Below, one piece after another: positions 7,890-18,362 of a DNA stretch of 31,058 nt. Position numbers and translations under genes: made by a program. The notes under the pieces are model-generated. The model worked only from the letters and a program-made list of their open reading frames with translations. It searched no databases and had not been told where the DNA came from. Within the stretch, counting starts at the first letter, position 1. Each line of letters starts with the position of its first letter. This DNA is from Ancylobacter novellus (GTDB taxonomy: Bacteria > Pseudomonadota > Alphaproteobacteria > Rhizobiales > Xanthobacteraceae), in the NCBI GenBank assembly GCA_003241485.1, contig QFQD01000040.1:1-31058 (forward strand). Reading direction: 5' to 3'.

Positions 7890-7972
7890 CATCCCGGACG
7901 GCCGAAGGCTGATCCGGCGGCGCGTGCCGTTATGCAACGATCCCGGCTCGCGCCTGTGGCGCGTCCGGGATG
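7890..7972. repeat. Palindromic intergenic element between convergent genes
   Basis: An exact 11-base inverted repeat, CATCCCGGACG (7890-7900) and CGTCCGGGATG (7962-7972), encloses 61 bases that contain further GATCC(C)GGC-like words at 7911 and 7940. It fills most of the gap between the convergent CBS-domain gene and hisI. The form resembles dispersed REP-like palindromes found between genes of Hyphomicrobiales. It may fold as a long hairpin that separates the two transcripts; there is no T-run, so a classical terminator is unlikely. Confidence 0.55.
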
Positions 7973-7982
7973 GCATTCTCGG

Positions 7983-8468
7983 CTAGAAGCGCGGCGTATC
8001 CGTCTTCTTCGGCGTGCCGTAGACCTCGGACGGGTCGAACAGCTTACCCGCCTCGTTGCGGGTGAGCGTCAGTTCCGGTGTCGGCGCGTTGCCGATCGGG
8101 ACGGAGCGGAAGAAGCATGAACGGTGGCCGGTGTGGCAGGCCGCGCCCGGCCCCTGCATGCGCACGCGCAGCACGACGGCATCCTGGTCGCAGTCGACGC
8201 GCAGTTCGACCAGCTTCTGGACATGGCCGCTCTCCTCGCCCTTCTTCCAGAGCTTCTTGCGCGAGCGGCTGAAATAATGCGCCTCGCCGGTCTCTATGGT
8301 GAGCGCCAGCGCCTGCGCGTCCATATGGGCGAGCATCAGCACCGCGCCGTCATCCGCATCGACGGCGACGGCGGTGATGAGGCCGTCGGCGTCGAATTTG
8401 GGGGCGAGGCGGTCGCCTTCCTCGATCTCGGCGGTCGAGCCGCGAGGAGCAAAAAGCGGAGTCGTCAC
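7983..8468 (-). CDS. hisI: Phosphoribosyl-AMP cyclohydrolase
   Basis: HisI opens the adenine ring of phosphoribosyl-AMP, the third step of histidine synthesis. The 161-residue protein has the diagnostic motifs H-Y-F-S-R-S-R-K-K-L-W-K-K-G-E-E-S-G-H (from residue 64), D-C-D-Q-D (92-96) and C-H-T-G-H-R-S-C (111-118). Cys93, Cys111 and Cys118 are the expected zinc ligands, and Asp92, Asp94 and Asp96 the Mg site. It is the stand-alone form without a fused HisE domain. The start is GTG at 8468, only 4 bases after the folE stop, so it is probably co-transcribed and coupled with folE. The C-terminal 40 residues extend past the core. Confidence 0.95.
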   Translation of the reverse strand: MTTPLFAPRGSTAEIEEGDRLAPKFDADGLITAVAVDADDGAVLMLAHMDAQALALTIETGEAHYFSRSRKKLWKKGEESGHVQKLVELRVDCDQDAVVLRVRMQGPGAACHTGHRSCFFRSVPIGNAPTPELTLTRNEAGKLFDPSEVYGTPKKTDTPRF

Positions 8469-8472
8469 GACG

Positions 8473-9180
8473 TCACGGACGCATACCGCGCAGCAGGCTC
8501 ATGAAGCGAACCTGCTCTTGCGGATCGTCGCGGAAAAGGCCGGTGAACTGCGAAGTGACCGTCGAGGCGCCCTGCTTGCGCACGCCGCGCATGGCCATGC
8601 ACATGTGCTCGGCCTCGATCAGCACCGCGACGCCGCGGGGTTTCAGGATCTCGTCCATCGCCGTGGTGATCTGCGAGGTAAGGTGCTCCTGCGTCTGCAG
8701 GCGGCGGGCGAAGATATCCACGATGCGGGCGATCTTCGACAGCCCCACAACGCGCTCGACCGGGAAATAGGCGACATGCGCCTTGCCGACGAACGGCACC
8801 ATGTGGTGCTCGCAATGCGAATAGAACTCGATGTCGCGCACCAGCACCATGTCGTCGAAGTTGCCGATCTCGCCGAAGGTGCGGTCGAGAATGGTTTCGG
8901 CATCGGCGCGATAGCCGCTGTACAGCTCCTCATAGGCGCGCACGACGCGCTTGGGCGTGTCGAGCAGCCCCTCGCGCTCCGGGTCGTCTCCGGTCCATGC
9001 GATGAGGGTGCGCACGGCGGCTTCCGCCTCTTCGCGGGAAGGGCGTTTGACAGCCGCGGCCGCGGCATCGCTCTCGTTCTGGGCACTACGCATCAGCGAC
9101 TTAAGCACGGCATCCATGACGAGCTCCGTTCGACGGCTCCGCTCACCCGAAGCCGAAGTATCATCCGTATTACTCGCCAT
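8473..9180 (-). CDS. folE: GTP cyclohydrolase I
   Basis: FolE converts GTP to dihydroneopterin triphosphate and formate, the entry to folate and tetrahydrobiopterin synthesis. In the 235-residue product the zinc ligands are Cys123 and His126 (S-H-C-E-H-H) and Cys194 (E-H-M-C-M-A-M-R-G), with the same 3 and 71 residue spacings as Cys110/His113/Cys181 of the E. coli enzyme. The first 45 residues are polar and poorly structured; the fold starts near residue 48. I chose ATG 9180, which has GAAGG about 6 bases upstream, over the GTG at 9192. Coupled to hisI downstream and divergent from the NifU-like gene. Confidence 0.95.
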   Translation of the reverse strand: MASNTDDTSASGERSRRTELVMDAVLKSLMRSAQNESDAAAAAVKRPSREEAEAAVRTLIAWTGDDPEREGLLDTPKRVVRAYEELYSGYRADAETILDRTFGEIGNFDDMVLVRDIEFYSHCEHHMVPFVGKAHVAYFPVERVVGLSKIARIVDIFARRLQTQEHLTSQITTAMDEILKPRGVAVLIEAEHMCMAMRGVRKQGASTVTSQFTGLFRDDPQEQVRFMSLLRGMRP

Positions 9181-9353
9181 ACGTGCCTTCACTCGCCACG
9201 GATCAGCGTCGCGCCTTTATCATAGCCGCCGCGCAAAAAGCCCGGAAGCGACATCCGGTTGCTTTCGCCGGCCAACCACCGCTCCTATATAGGCGGTACA
9301 GGGTGGGCCGCAATGCAGGCGCGAGCGCCTGCGGTTCGACGAACGGACAAGGC

Positions 9354-9800
9354 ATGCTGAACGAGGTCTATAATCGCCGCATTCTCGAGTTGGCCGCTGA
9401 TATACCACGTCTCGGCCGGCTTGCCTCTCCGGATGCGACGGCAACCGCGCATTCCCGACTTTGCGGCTCGACGGTGACGGTCGATCTCGCCATGCGCGAT
9501 GGCGTGGTGACGGATTTCGCCCATGAAGTGCGCGCCTGCGCGCTCGGCCAGGCGTCATCCTCGGTGATGGGCGAACTCGTGGTCGGTTCAACCGCAGAGG
9601 AATTGCGCGAGGTGCGCGAGGCCATGAGGAAGATGCTGAAGGAGAACGGCCCTGCACCGACCGGCCGCTGGGCGGAACTCGCGGTGATGGAGCCGGTGCG
9701 CGACTACAAGGCGCGGCACGCCTCGACGCTGCTGACCTTCGACGCGGTGGTCGATGCTGTCGGGCAGATCGAGGCGCGCGCCGCGCAGGCGGCGGAGTGA
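9354..9800 (+). CDS. NifU/IscU-like iron-sulfur scaffold family protein
   Basis: The 148-residue product matches the IscU/NifU-N fold family as found in Hyphomicrobiales. Two of the three cluster-binding cysteines are present: Cys37 (R-L-C-G-S-T) and Cys62 (R-A-C-A-L-G-Q-A-S-S-S). The third, which in IscU lies in an H-C-S-x-L motif, is replaced: here the motif reads R-H-A-S-T-L-L, with Ala123. It may therefore bind a cluster differently, or have another job. The start at ATG 9354 gives the usual N-terminus (M-L-N-E-V-Y-N-R-R-I-L-E-L-A). It is divergent from folE and precedes the yidD-thrS region, an arrangement I recall as common in the order. Confidence 0.85.
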   Translation: MLNEVYNRRILELAADIPRLGRLASPDATATAHSRLCGSTVTVDLAMRDGVVTDFAHEVRACALGQASSSVMGELVVGSTAEELREVREAMRKMLKENGPAPTGRWAELAVMEPVRDYKARHASTLLTFDAVVDAVGQIEARAAQAAE

Positions 9801-9806
9801 GGCGGC

Positions 9807-10253
9807 TTACCGCTCGGTAAAGAAGGTGAACAGCACTTCGCCCTTCTCGCCGGTGAGGCAGAGGAAGCGGTTCGCCGAATCGGATTTGTCGCGTTGGATA
9901 TAGGCTTCGCCCATGATGACGCCCTTGACCGCGGTATCGCCGAGCTTGGCGTCGGCCGTGGCGACCGTGAGGCCGTCCACATCGATATAGATGTCGTCCA
10001 CCGAGGGCGAGCGCTGCTTCAGCCGGGCAAGAGCCTGCGCCTTGCAGGCGGCGATGCGCTGCATGTCGGGATCGACGTCCGGCGCTGCGGCGGCCTCGGG
10101 CGCCGGCTGGGTGCCGCTGGCCGGGCCGGGCGGGGCGACGGGGGCGGGCGGTGCAGCCGTGGCCGGCGCCTGCTGCGCGAAAGCGGGGAGGGGCAGCGCG
10201 GCAAGGCCGAGCGCCGCGAGAAGAAGGGCCGGCAGCGCGTAGTTCTTCGTCAT
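9807..10253 (-). CDS. Secreted protein with Pro/Ala-rich linker, unknown function
   Basis: The 148-residue protein has a typical signal peptide (residues 1-26, ending A-F-A-Q-Q), then a low-complexity Pro/Ala/Gly linker to about residue 58. A small globular domain of about 85 residues follows, containing two cysteines (one in the I-A-A-C-K-A-Q helix, one in F-L-C-L-T-G-E-K-G) that may form a disulfide. It ends T-F-F-T-E-R. I do not recognise a named domain. The ATG at 10253 was chosen because the signal peptide starts there; the longer open frame adds 37 unlikely residues. It is convergent with the NifU-like gene (6 bases apart) and divergent from yidD. Confidence 0.75.
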   Translation of the reverse strand: MTKNYALPALLLAALGLAALPLPAFAQQAPATAAPPAPVAPPGPASGTQPAPEAAAAPDVDPDMQRIAACKAQALARLKQRSPSVDDIYIDVDGLTVATADAKLGDTAVKGVIMGEAYIQRDKSDSANRFLCLTGEKGEVLFTFFTER

Positions 10254-10330
10254 TGGGGTGTCCTCGGCTTTGCGTCCTGCGCCTGCGCCAACGCGCAGGA
10301 GTGGCGACGGTTCCCGGTTAGGGTCCACGG

Positions 10331-10660
10331 ATGAAACAGCGAGGGCTGATCCGCTCCATCGCATTGGTGCCGCGCTATGCGCTGCGCGTGCCGATCCTGA
10401 TTTATCGCTACAGCCTGTCCGCCTTCATGGGGCGACAGTGCCGTTATCTCCCGACCTGTTCGGAATTCGCCGATCAGGCGATCACCCGCCATGGCGCTTG
10501 GGCGGGCGGGTGGATGGCGGCGGGGCGGATCTGCCGCTGCCATCCCTGGGGCGGCTCGGGCTATGAGGCGGTGCCGGTCGAATTGCCGCCCAAAGCGGCG
10601 TGGTATATGCCGTGGCGCTACGCGCGGGCTCCCAAACGCGAAGGGTCCGGCGACAACTGA
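10331..10660 (+). CDS. yidD: Membrane protein insertion efficiency factor YidD
   Basis: YidD is a small inner-membrane-associated protein that assists YidC-dependent insertion. The 109-residue product shows the family signature: an N-terminal amphipathic stretch, C-R-Y-L-P-T-C-S-E-F-A, and R-I-C-R-C-H-P-W-G-G-S-G-Y-E. The three to four conserved cysteines are all present. In many bacteria yidD lies with rpmH, rnpA and yidC; here it instead precedes thrS by 49 bases, the order I associate with Hyphomicrobiales. The C-terminal 25 residues are basic and variable. Confidence 0.93.
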   Translation: MKQRGLIRSIALVPRYALRVPILIYRYSLSAFMGRQCRYLPTCSEFADQAITRHGAWAGGWMAAGRICRCHPWGGSGYEAVPVELPPKAAWYMPWRYARAPKREGSGDN

Positions 10661-10709
10661 CGAACAAGCCTACCTGCGTGGTTCGCAGGAGTGGGCAGGA
10701 GAAAAGCCT

Positions 10710-12671
10710 ATGTCCAACGTCAATCTCACCTTCCCCGATGGCGCCGTCCGAGCCTATGCCTCCGGCACCACGGGCACCGAAGTCGCCGCCTCCATCGCCA
10801 AGTCGCTCGCCAAGAAGTCGCTGGCGATGAAGCTCGACGGCGTGCTGAGCGATCTTTCCGACCCCATCACCCAGGATGCGAAGTTTGAACTCGTCACCCG
10901 TGAGAGCCCTGAAGCGCTTGAGCTGATCCGCCACGACGCCGCCCATGTGCTGGCCGAGGCGGTACAGTCTCTTTGGCCTGGCACGCAGGTCACCATCGGC
11001 CCGGTGATCGAGAACGGCTTCTATTACGACTTCTTCCGCAACGAGCCGTTCAACCAGGACGATTTCGTCGCGATCGAGAAGAAGATGCGCGAGATCATCG
11101 CCCGCGATGCGCCCTTCACCAAGGAGGTGTGGGAGCGCGACGAGGCTCGGCGCGTGTTTGCCGAGAAGGGCGAGGCATTCAAGGTCGAGCTGGTCGACGC
11201 CATCCCCGAGGATCAGTCGCTCAAGATCTACAAGCAGGGCGAGTGGTTCGACCTCTGCCGTGGCCCGCACATGCCGAGCGTCGGCAAGGTCGGCGACGCC
11301 TTCAAGCTGATGAAGGTGGCCGGCGCTTATTGGCGCGGCGACGCCAAGAACCCGATGCTGACCCGCATCTATGGCACGGCGTGGCGCACCCGCGAGGAAC
11401 TCGATGCCTATATCCTCCAGCTGGAGGAAGCCGAGAAGCGCGACCACCGCCGGCTCGGCCGCGAGATGGACCTGTTCCACTTCCAGGAGGAGGGGCCGGG
11501 CGTCGTGTTCTGGCACCCGAAGGGCTGGAACCTGTTCCAGAACCTCGTCTCCTATATGCGCCGGCGCCTCGCGGCGGACTACGCGGAAGTCAACGCCCCG
11601 CAGGTGCTCGACAAGTCGCTGTGGGAGACCTCCGGCCACTGGGGCTGGTACAAGGACAACATGTTCAAGGTGCAGCCCGCCGGCGACACCGAGGACAATG
11701 ACCGGGTCTATGCGCTCAAGCCGATGAACTGCCCGGGCCATGTGCAGATCTTCAAGCACGGGCTTAAGAGTTACCGCGATCTGCCTATGCGGCTTGCGGA
11801 ATTCGGCGCGGTGCACCGCTATGAGCCCTCGGGCGCGCTGCACGGGCTGATGCGCGTGCGCGGCTTCACCCAGGACGACGCCCACATCTTCTGCACCGAG
11901 GAGCAGATGGCGGCGGAGTGCCTGAAGATCAACGATCTGATCCTCTCGACCTATGCCGATTTCGGCTTCGAGGAGATCGTGGTGAAGCTCTCCACGCGGC
12001 CGGAAAAGCGCGTCGGTTCCGATGCGGTGTGGGACCATGCCGAAGACGTCATGACCCGTGTTCTGGAGACCATCGAGAAGCAGTCGGGCGGGCGCATCAA
12101 GACCGGCATCCTGCCGGGCGAAGGCGCCTTCTACGGTCCGAAGTTCGAGTACACGCTGCGCGACGCGATCGGCCGTGAATGGCAGTGCGGCACCACGCAG
12201 GTCGACTTCAACCTGCCGGAGCGTTTCGGCGCCTTCTATGTCGACGCCGACGGCACCAAGAAGACGCCGGTGATGATCCACCGCGCCATTTGCGGCTCGA
12301 TGGAGCGCTTTACCGGCATCCTGATCGAGCACCATGCCGGGCACTTCCCGCTCTGGCTGGCGCCGGTTCAGGCGGTGGTGGCGACCATCACCTCGGAAGG
12401 CGACGACTACGCGCAGGAGATCGTCGCGGCGGCGAAGAAGCGCGGCTTGCGGGTCGAACTCGACCTGCGCAACGAGAAGATCAACTACAAGGTGCGCGAG
12501 CACTCGCTGGCGAAAGTGCCGGCGCTCATTGTGGTCGGACGCAAGGAGGCGGCGGAGCGGACGGTGTCCATCCGCCGGCTCGGCTCGCCGAACCAGACCA
12601 CGCTGACGCTGGACGAAGCGCTGGCGAGCCTTGTCGCGGAAGCCAGCCCGCCGGACCTGCAGCGGGATTGA
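10710..12671 (+). CDS. thrS: Threonyl-tRNA synthetase
   Basis: ThrRS charges tRNA-Thr and edits mischarged serine. The 653-residue length is normal. Domains in order are TGS (about 1-62), the editing domain (about 63-225; His75/His79 in H-D-A-A-H, Cys183/His187 in D-L-C-R-G-P-H), the class II catalytic core (about 240-540), and the anticodon-binding domain (about 545-645). The zinc ligands of the active site are Cys341 (M-N-C-P-G-H), His392 and His524, equivalent to Cys334/His385/His511 in E. coli. The ATG at 10710 follows AGGAG and starts the TGS domain. A strong intrinsic terminator lies 31 bases after the stop. Confidence 0.97.
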   Translation: MSNVNLTFPDGAVRAYASGTTGTEVAASIAKSLAKKSLAMKLDGVLSDLSDPITQDAKFELVTRESPEALELIRHDAAHVLAEAVQSLWPGTQVTIGPVIENGFYYDFFRNEPFNQDDFVAIEKKMREIIARDAPFTKEVWERDEARRVFAEKGEAFKVELVDAIPEDQSLKIYKQGEWFDLCRGPHMPSVGKVGDAFKLMKVAGAYWRGDAKNPMLTRIYGTAWRTREELDAYILQLEEAEKRDHRRLGREMDLFHFQEEGPGVVFWHPKGWNLFQNLVSYMRRRLAADYAEVNAPQVLDKSLWETSGHWGWYKDNMFKVQPAGDTEDNDRVYALKPMNCPGHVQIFKHGLKSYRDLPMRLAEFGAVHRYEPSGALHGLMRVRGFTQDDAHIFCTEEQMAAECLKINDLILSTYADFGFEEIVVKLSTRPEKRVGSDAVWDHAEDVMTRVLETIEKQSGGRIKTGILPGEGAFYGPKFEYTLRDAIGREWQCGTTQVDFNLPERFGAFYVDADGTKKTPVMIHRAICGSMERFTGILIEHHAGHFPLWLAPVQAVVATITSEGDDYAQEIVAAAKKRGLRVELDLRNEKINYKVREHSLAKVPALIVVGRKEAAERTVSIRRLGSPNQTTLTLDEALASLVAEASPPDLQRD

Positions 12672-12702
12672 GCGACGACAGCCGCTCCGCATAGAGGCAT
12701 CG

Positions 12703-12732
12703 AAGCCCGGGGTCGCGATCCCGGGCTTTTTT
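12703..12732 (+). terminator. Intrinsic terminator of thrS
   Basis: A perfect 9-bp stem AAGCCCGGG (12703-12711) and CCCGGGCTT (12720-12728) with an 8-base loop is followed by a T-run to 12732. It lies 31 bases after the thrS stop and nothing else reads into it on this strand. Confidence 0.9.
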
Positions 12733-12978
12733 CTTAGGCGTTAGATCGCGCCGCGCCGACCTCCCGCCGTGGCGCGGGCCGCGGTTGTTAAGCGTGCGGC
12801 GCCGCGTTAGCCTCGATGACGATGTCGCTCATGCGCTGATTCCGGGGGGAAGCGCGAGGCGTGTCCTTTCCGCGCGACGAATCCCCATCTTTGGAACGTG
12901 CTGCCGCTTCATCTTCCGATTCGGCCCGGAGACGGTCGCCAATTTCGGTAGCGGCACCTGGGTCGCGGGGGGACCACA
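12733..12978. other. Intergenic region before the outer-membrane protein gene
   Basis: Together with the terminator this makes a 307-base gap without a credible gene. It should contain the promoter and leader of the downstream barrel-protein gene. A run of G residues close to the ATG at 12979 can serve as ribosome site. No repeat, RNA gene or strong promoter was identified. Confidence 0.45.
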
Positions 12979-13884
12979 ATGAACATCGTCAAATGGACTG
13001 CCATCGCGGCCGGACTGGCCCTGGCTGCCGGAAGTTCGGGCGCGCAGGCACAGACCATGACGAAGGCGCCCGCGCCGCCTGTCGCGGCGGCTTCGCTCGT
13101 TCCTGACAGCGCTTTCTTCCTCGGCGCCGGCGGCAGCTTCAACTCCACCCGCTTCAACGACCAGAACCTCTACGCGCAGGGCATTTCCACCATCTACCAG
13201 AACGGCGTCGAGGTCGGGGCAGGCTCGGCGGGCGGGGCGGTAGATCCCAATTTCGGCACTTCGAACGACTTTGCCGGCGCAGCACAGCTCGGCTATTTCC
13301 GCCACTTTGTGGGCTCGGATTGGCTGTGGGGCGCCAAGCTCACCTATAATTATGTCGGTGGCGATGCGCAGACCCAGCCGGTGGCCGTGCCGCAGGCCGG
13401 ATCGTTTACCGGCGCCACGCCGGCGACGTTCACGGGCAATGTCGTCGCCCGTTCCTACAGCAGCAGCGTCGACAACCAGTTCGCGCTGGTGCCGTTCTTC
13501 GGCCGCTCTTTCGAGAAGGGCTTCCTGTATCTGGGCGCGGGGCCGACGCTGACGCGCGTGCAGTACCAGTTCAACGATGTCGTCGGCTTCGCCGATATCA
13601 ACGGGCTGCACTATGACATCACCGGCCAGCCGGCCAGCTATTCGAGCTCGGATTGGGTATGGGGCGGCGAGATCATCGTCGGCGCCACCTATTTCCTCAC
13701 GCCGGACTGGTTCGTGGATTTCAGCTACAGCTACGCCGTGACCGGCAACACCACGACGAACTATGCCGGCCCGTTCTCGACCTCCGCCCGCGGCGGCTTC
13801 GACGACATCGGCATATTGAGCGGCTCTTTCGCCGGCGGCTCGACCACGCAGGCCTTCACCGTGTCGATAAACCGCGCCTTCTGA
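12979..13884 (+). CDS. Outer-membrane beta-barrel protein
   Basis: The 301-residue protein has a signal peptide (residues 1-25, ending A-Q-A) and a mature region with alternating polar and aromatic strands: G-S-F-N-S-T-R-F, A-A-Q-L-G-Y-F-R, W-L-W-G-A-K-L-T-Y-N-Y-V-G-G, F-V-D-F-S-Y-S-Y and others. It ends in R-A-F, the terminal phenylalanine that BAM-assembled barrels carry. The strand content suggests a small barrel of 8 to 12 strands, as in OmpA-like or Omp25/OmpW-like proteins of Alphaproteobacteria. A ligand or transport role cannot be read from the sequence. It is monocistronic by position and convergent with the next gene. Confidence 0.82.
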   Translation: MNIVKWTAIAAGLALAAGSSGAQAQTMTKAPAPPVAAASLVPDSAFFLGAGGSFNSTRFNDQNLYAQGISTIYQNGVEVGAGSAGGAVDPNFGTSNDFAGAAQLGYFRHFVGSDWLWGAKLTYNYVGGDAQTQPVAVPQAGSFTGATPATFTGNVVARSYSSSVDNQFALVPFFGRSFEKGFLYLGAGPTLTRVQYQFNDVVGFADINGLHYDITGQPASYSSSDWVWGGEIIVGATYFLTPDWFVDFSYSYAVTGNTTTNYAGPFSTSARGGFDDIGILSGSFAGGSTTQAFTVSINRAF

Positions 13885-13907
13885 GCGGGCGGGTTTTCCC
13901 CGCGCTC
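13883..13907. terminator. Possible hairpin between convergent genes
   Basis: GAGCG (13883-13887) and CGCTC (13903-13907) can pair, with a second short GC stem inside around a TTTT loop, interrupted by a small bulge. It overlaps the stop of the barrel-protein gene and the 3' end of the convergent proline-rich gene. No T-run follows on either strand, so the call is weak. Confidence 0.25.
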
Positions 13908-14235
13908 ACTGGCCGATCAAGCGTGGCTTGGGCGGTGTCTCGGCCGGCACGGGCGTTTCGGCCGGTCGGGGCACGGCCTGCGGGGCGGGCGGCTTCTGCG
14001 AGGTGTAGGGCTGGGTCTGTCGGCGCAGGCTGGGATTGGACGTGGCGCCGGGCACATTTAGCTGGCGCTGCTGCTGGGTCCAGTAATTGGGCCCCTGCAT
14101 CAGGTTCTGGCTGTTCGGCTGCACCGAATTCGGCCGCTGCGGCGTGTAGGGATTCGACAATTGGGAACTCTGCGCGCTCGCGCCGCCCGTCATCGCCAGC
14201 AGGGCGGCCATGGTCGGGCCGTACAATCTTTGCAT
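13906..14235 (-). CDS. Small secreted Pro/Gln/Asn-rich protein
   Basis: This 109-residue protein has a short signal peptide (about residues 1-21, ending G-A-S-A-Q). The mature chain is low in complexity and rich in Gln, Asn, Pro and Ser, with repeated P-Y-T and Q-P-N-S-like words and a proline-rich C-terminus. No domain is recognised; it appears disordered. The signal peptide, the GAGG about 7 bases before the ATG at 14235 and the convergent spacing to the barrel gene support a real gene. A periplasmic or cell-surface location is inferred. Confidence 0.62.
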   Translation of the reverse strand: MQRLYGPTMAALLAMTGGASAQSSQLSNPYTPQRPNSVQPNSQNLMQGPNYWTQQQRQLNVPGATSNPSLRRQTQPYTSQKPPAPQAVPRPAETPVPAETPPKPRLIGQ

Positions 14236-14306
14236 CGATCATCCTCGTGCGTGACCTCTTATCTAGGGTAAGGCGCGGCGCAATGCCATGGCGTGGCGCG
14301 CAGGCG

Positions 14307-14335
14307 TTGCTAAGCCGGTGCTTTGCGTGGATATT
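14307..14335 (+). promoter_or_regulatory. Candidate sigma-70-type promoter of the signalling operon
   Basis: TTGCTA (14307-14312) and GATATT (14330-14335) are separated by 17 bases, a good fit to the housekeeping spacing. They lie about 65 bases before the ATG of the receiver-phosphatase gene. This is read by eye only. Confidence 0.35.
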
Positions 14336-14401
14336 CCGCGGCGACATGGCGGGCGGGCGACTCCCCTGCCGAGCATTTCCAGACGGTAACGGAAGCAGGC
14401 G

Positions 14402-15586
14402 ATGGCAGGGCAGAACGCGTCGATCCTGGTGGTGGACGACGTTCCCGAGAACCGCGACCTGCTGATCCGCCGCCTCAGCCGGCTCGGCTACAGCCATTTC
14501 GACCAGGCGGCCGACGGCAATGAGGCGCTCGCCGCCATTGCCCGCACCCGCTACGATCTGGTCCTGCTCGACATCATGATGCCGGACCTCGACGGTTTCG
14601 GCGTGCTGGAGGCGCTGAAGGCGGATGGGCGGATCAATGATCTGCCGGTGATCGTCATCTCGGCGCTGAACGAGATCGATCCGGTGGTGCGCTGCATCGA
14701 GCTGGGCGCCGACGACTTCCTGTTCAAGCCGTTCAACCCGATCTTGCTCCGCGCCCGCGTGACCGCGACGCTGGAAAAGAAGGCGCTTCGCGACCAGACG
14801 CGTGACGAACTGCACCGCAAGCAGATCGAGCTGAACGAGGCGCGCACGTTGCAGCTGGCGCTGGTGCCCCCCTCGTTCCGTGGTGAGGTGGCTGGCCGCT
14901 CGCTCGCCGTGGACGTGCTGCTGCTGCCGGCCAAGGAGGTCGGGGGCGATCTGGTCGATTATTTCCCGGTCGGCGACGAACTCATGGTGCTCGCCATCGG
15001 TGACGTCTCGGACAAGGGCGCGGCGGCGGCGCTCATGATGGCGCGCACGCATTCGATCTTCCGCTCGCTGTCGGCGCGGCCGGACGCGGTCGCGCTGTTC
15101 GTCGATCCGGCGCGCGCGGTGGCGCTGGCGAATGATGCTCTGGCGAAGGGCAATGACGGCTGCATGTTCGTGACCTTCCTGCTGGCCGTGCTGCATGTGC
15201 CGTCCGGCACGCTGTCCTATGTGCGGGCCGGGCATGTGCCGCCCTTCCTGCACAGTGGCGGGGAACTGACACGGCTCAGCGGCAGGGGTGGGCCGGCGCT
15301 GGGAATCGTCGAGGAGTTTCCCTATCGCGCCGCGACGCATCAGGTGATGCCGGGCGACAGGCTGCTGGTGGTGACGGACGGTTTCACCGAAGCGCAGGAT
15401 CGCGTTGGCGCGCTCTACGGAGAAGAGCGGCTTGGCGCGCTGTTCGCCGGGACGGACGCGGTTCCGCCAGGGGCGGTTCTGGCGCAGATGGCAGGGGATG
15501 TGCGGACCTTCGAGGCCGGCCTGCCCCCCTTCGACGACATGGCGGGGATTCTGCTCACCCTGCCGCCGGACCATGGCGAACACTGA
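14402..15586 (+). CDS. Response regulator with PP2C/SpoIIE phosphatase output (RsbU-like)
   Basis: The 394-residue protein joins an N-terminal receiver (about 7-122; acidic pocket V-D-D, phospho-acceptor Asp57 in L-L-D-I-M-M-P, Lys109 in L-F-K-P-F) to a helical linker (about 123-150) and a PP2C-type SpoIIE domain (about 165-390). The phosphatase metal site is visible in G-G-D-L-V-D, G-D-V-S-D-K-G and the C-terminal P-F-D-D-M-A-G. By family knowledge such proteins dephosphorylate a STAS anti-anti-sigma protein when the receiver is phosphorylated. A matching STAS protein and RsbW-like kinase are encoded at 20080-20877. The next gene, a hybrid kinase, starts 16 bases downstream. Confidence 0.92.
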   Translation: MAGQNASILVVDDVPENRDLLIRRLSRLGYSHFDQAADGNEALAAIARTRYDLVLLDIMMPDLDGFGVLEALKADGRINDLPVIVISALNEIDPVVRCIELGADDFLFKPFNPILLRARVTATLEKKALRDQTRDELHRKQIELNEARTLQLALVPPSFRGEVAGRSLAVDVLLLPAKEVGGDLVDYFPVGDELMVLAIGDVSDKGAAAALMMARTHSIFRSLSARPDAVALFVDPARAVALANDALAKGNDGCMFVTFLLAVLHVPSGTLSYVRAGHVPPFLHSGGELTRLSGRGGPALGIVEEFPYRAATHQVMPGDRLLVVTDGFTEAQDRVGALYGEERLGALFAGTDAVPPGAVLAQMAGDVRTFEAGLPPFDDMAGILLTLPPDHGEH

Positions 15587-15602
15587 GAACAAGGGGGAAG
15601 GC

Positions 15603-17951
<2,349 letters not shown>

Positions 17952-17961
17952 GGCTATAGAG

Positions 17962-18333
17962 ATGGCGAAGATCCTGCTGGTCGAAGACAATGAAATGAAC
18001 CGCGACATGCTCTCGCGGCGGTTGTCGCGTAACGGCTTCGAGGTCGTTGTCGCGGTGAACGGGCAGGAGGGGGTCGACCTCGCGAGCGCCGAGCGCCCCG
18101 ACCTCATCCTGATGGATATGAGCCTGCCGGTGCTCGACGGCTGGGAGGCGACCCGCCGCGTGAAAGCCGATCCGGCAACGGCGACGATCCCCGTCATCGC
18201 GCTCACCGCGCATGCGATGGCGCAGGACCGCGAGGAAGCCATGGCGGCCGGCTGCGACGACTTCGACACCAAGCCTGTGGAACTGCCCCGGCTGCTGGAG
18301 AAGATCAATGCGCTGCTCGGCAAGGGTGGATGA
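17962..18333 (+). CDS. Single-domain response regulator (DivK/CheY-like)
   Basis: The 123-residue protein is a lone receiver. The acidic pair is in V-E-D-N-E, the phospho-acceptor is Asp52 in L-M-D-M-S-L-P, the conserved Thr is in A-L-T-A-H-A-M, and the lysine is in D-T-K-P-V-E. The sequence M-N-R-D-M-L-S-R-R-L and L-T-A-H-A-M are typical of the DivK group. Lacking an output domain, it probably works by protein contact or as a phosphate shuttle. It starts 10 bases after the hybrid kinase stop (ATG with GAG nearby), so it is the third gene of the operon. Confidence 0.93.
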   Translation: MAKILLVEDNEMNRDMLSRRLSRNGFEVVVAVNGQEGVDLASAERPDLILMDMSLPVLDGWEATRRVKADPATATIPVIALTAHAMAQDREEAMAAGCDDFDTKPVELPRLLEKINALLGKGG

Positions 18334-18362
18334 CACGCGCTGCGGCGGAGCTTTTCGTTGAA

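Noticed and set aside
9259..9291. TTGCTT and TATATA as a promoter for the NifU-like gene.
   Set aside because: The spacer is 21 bases, too long for a housekeeping promoter; I cannot support it by eye.
12893..12897. GGAAC, as in the -35 of EcfG (general stress response) promoters, upstream of the outer-membrane protein gene.
   Set aside because: No CGTT-like -10 element stands 16-17 bases downstream.
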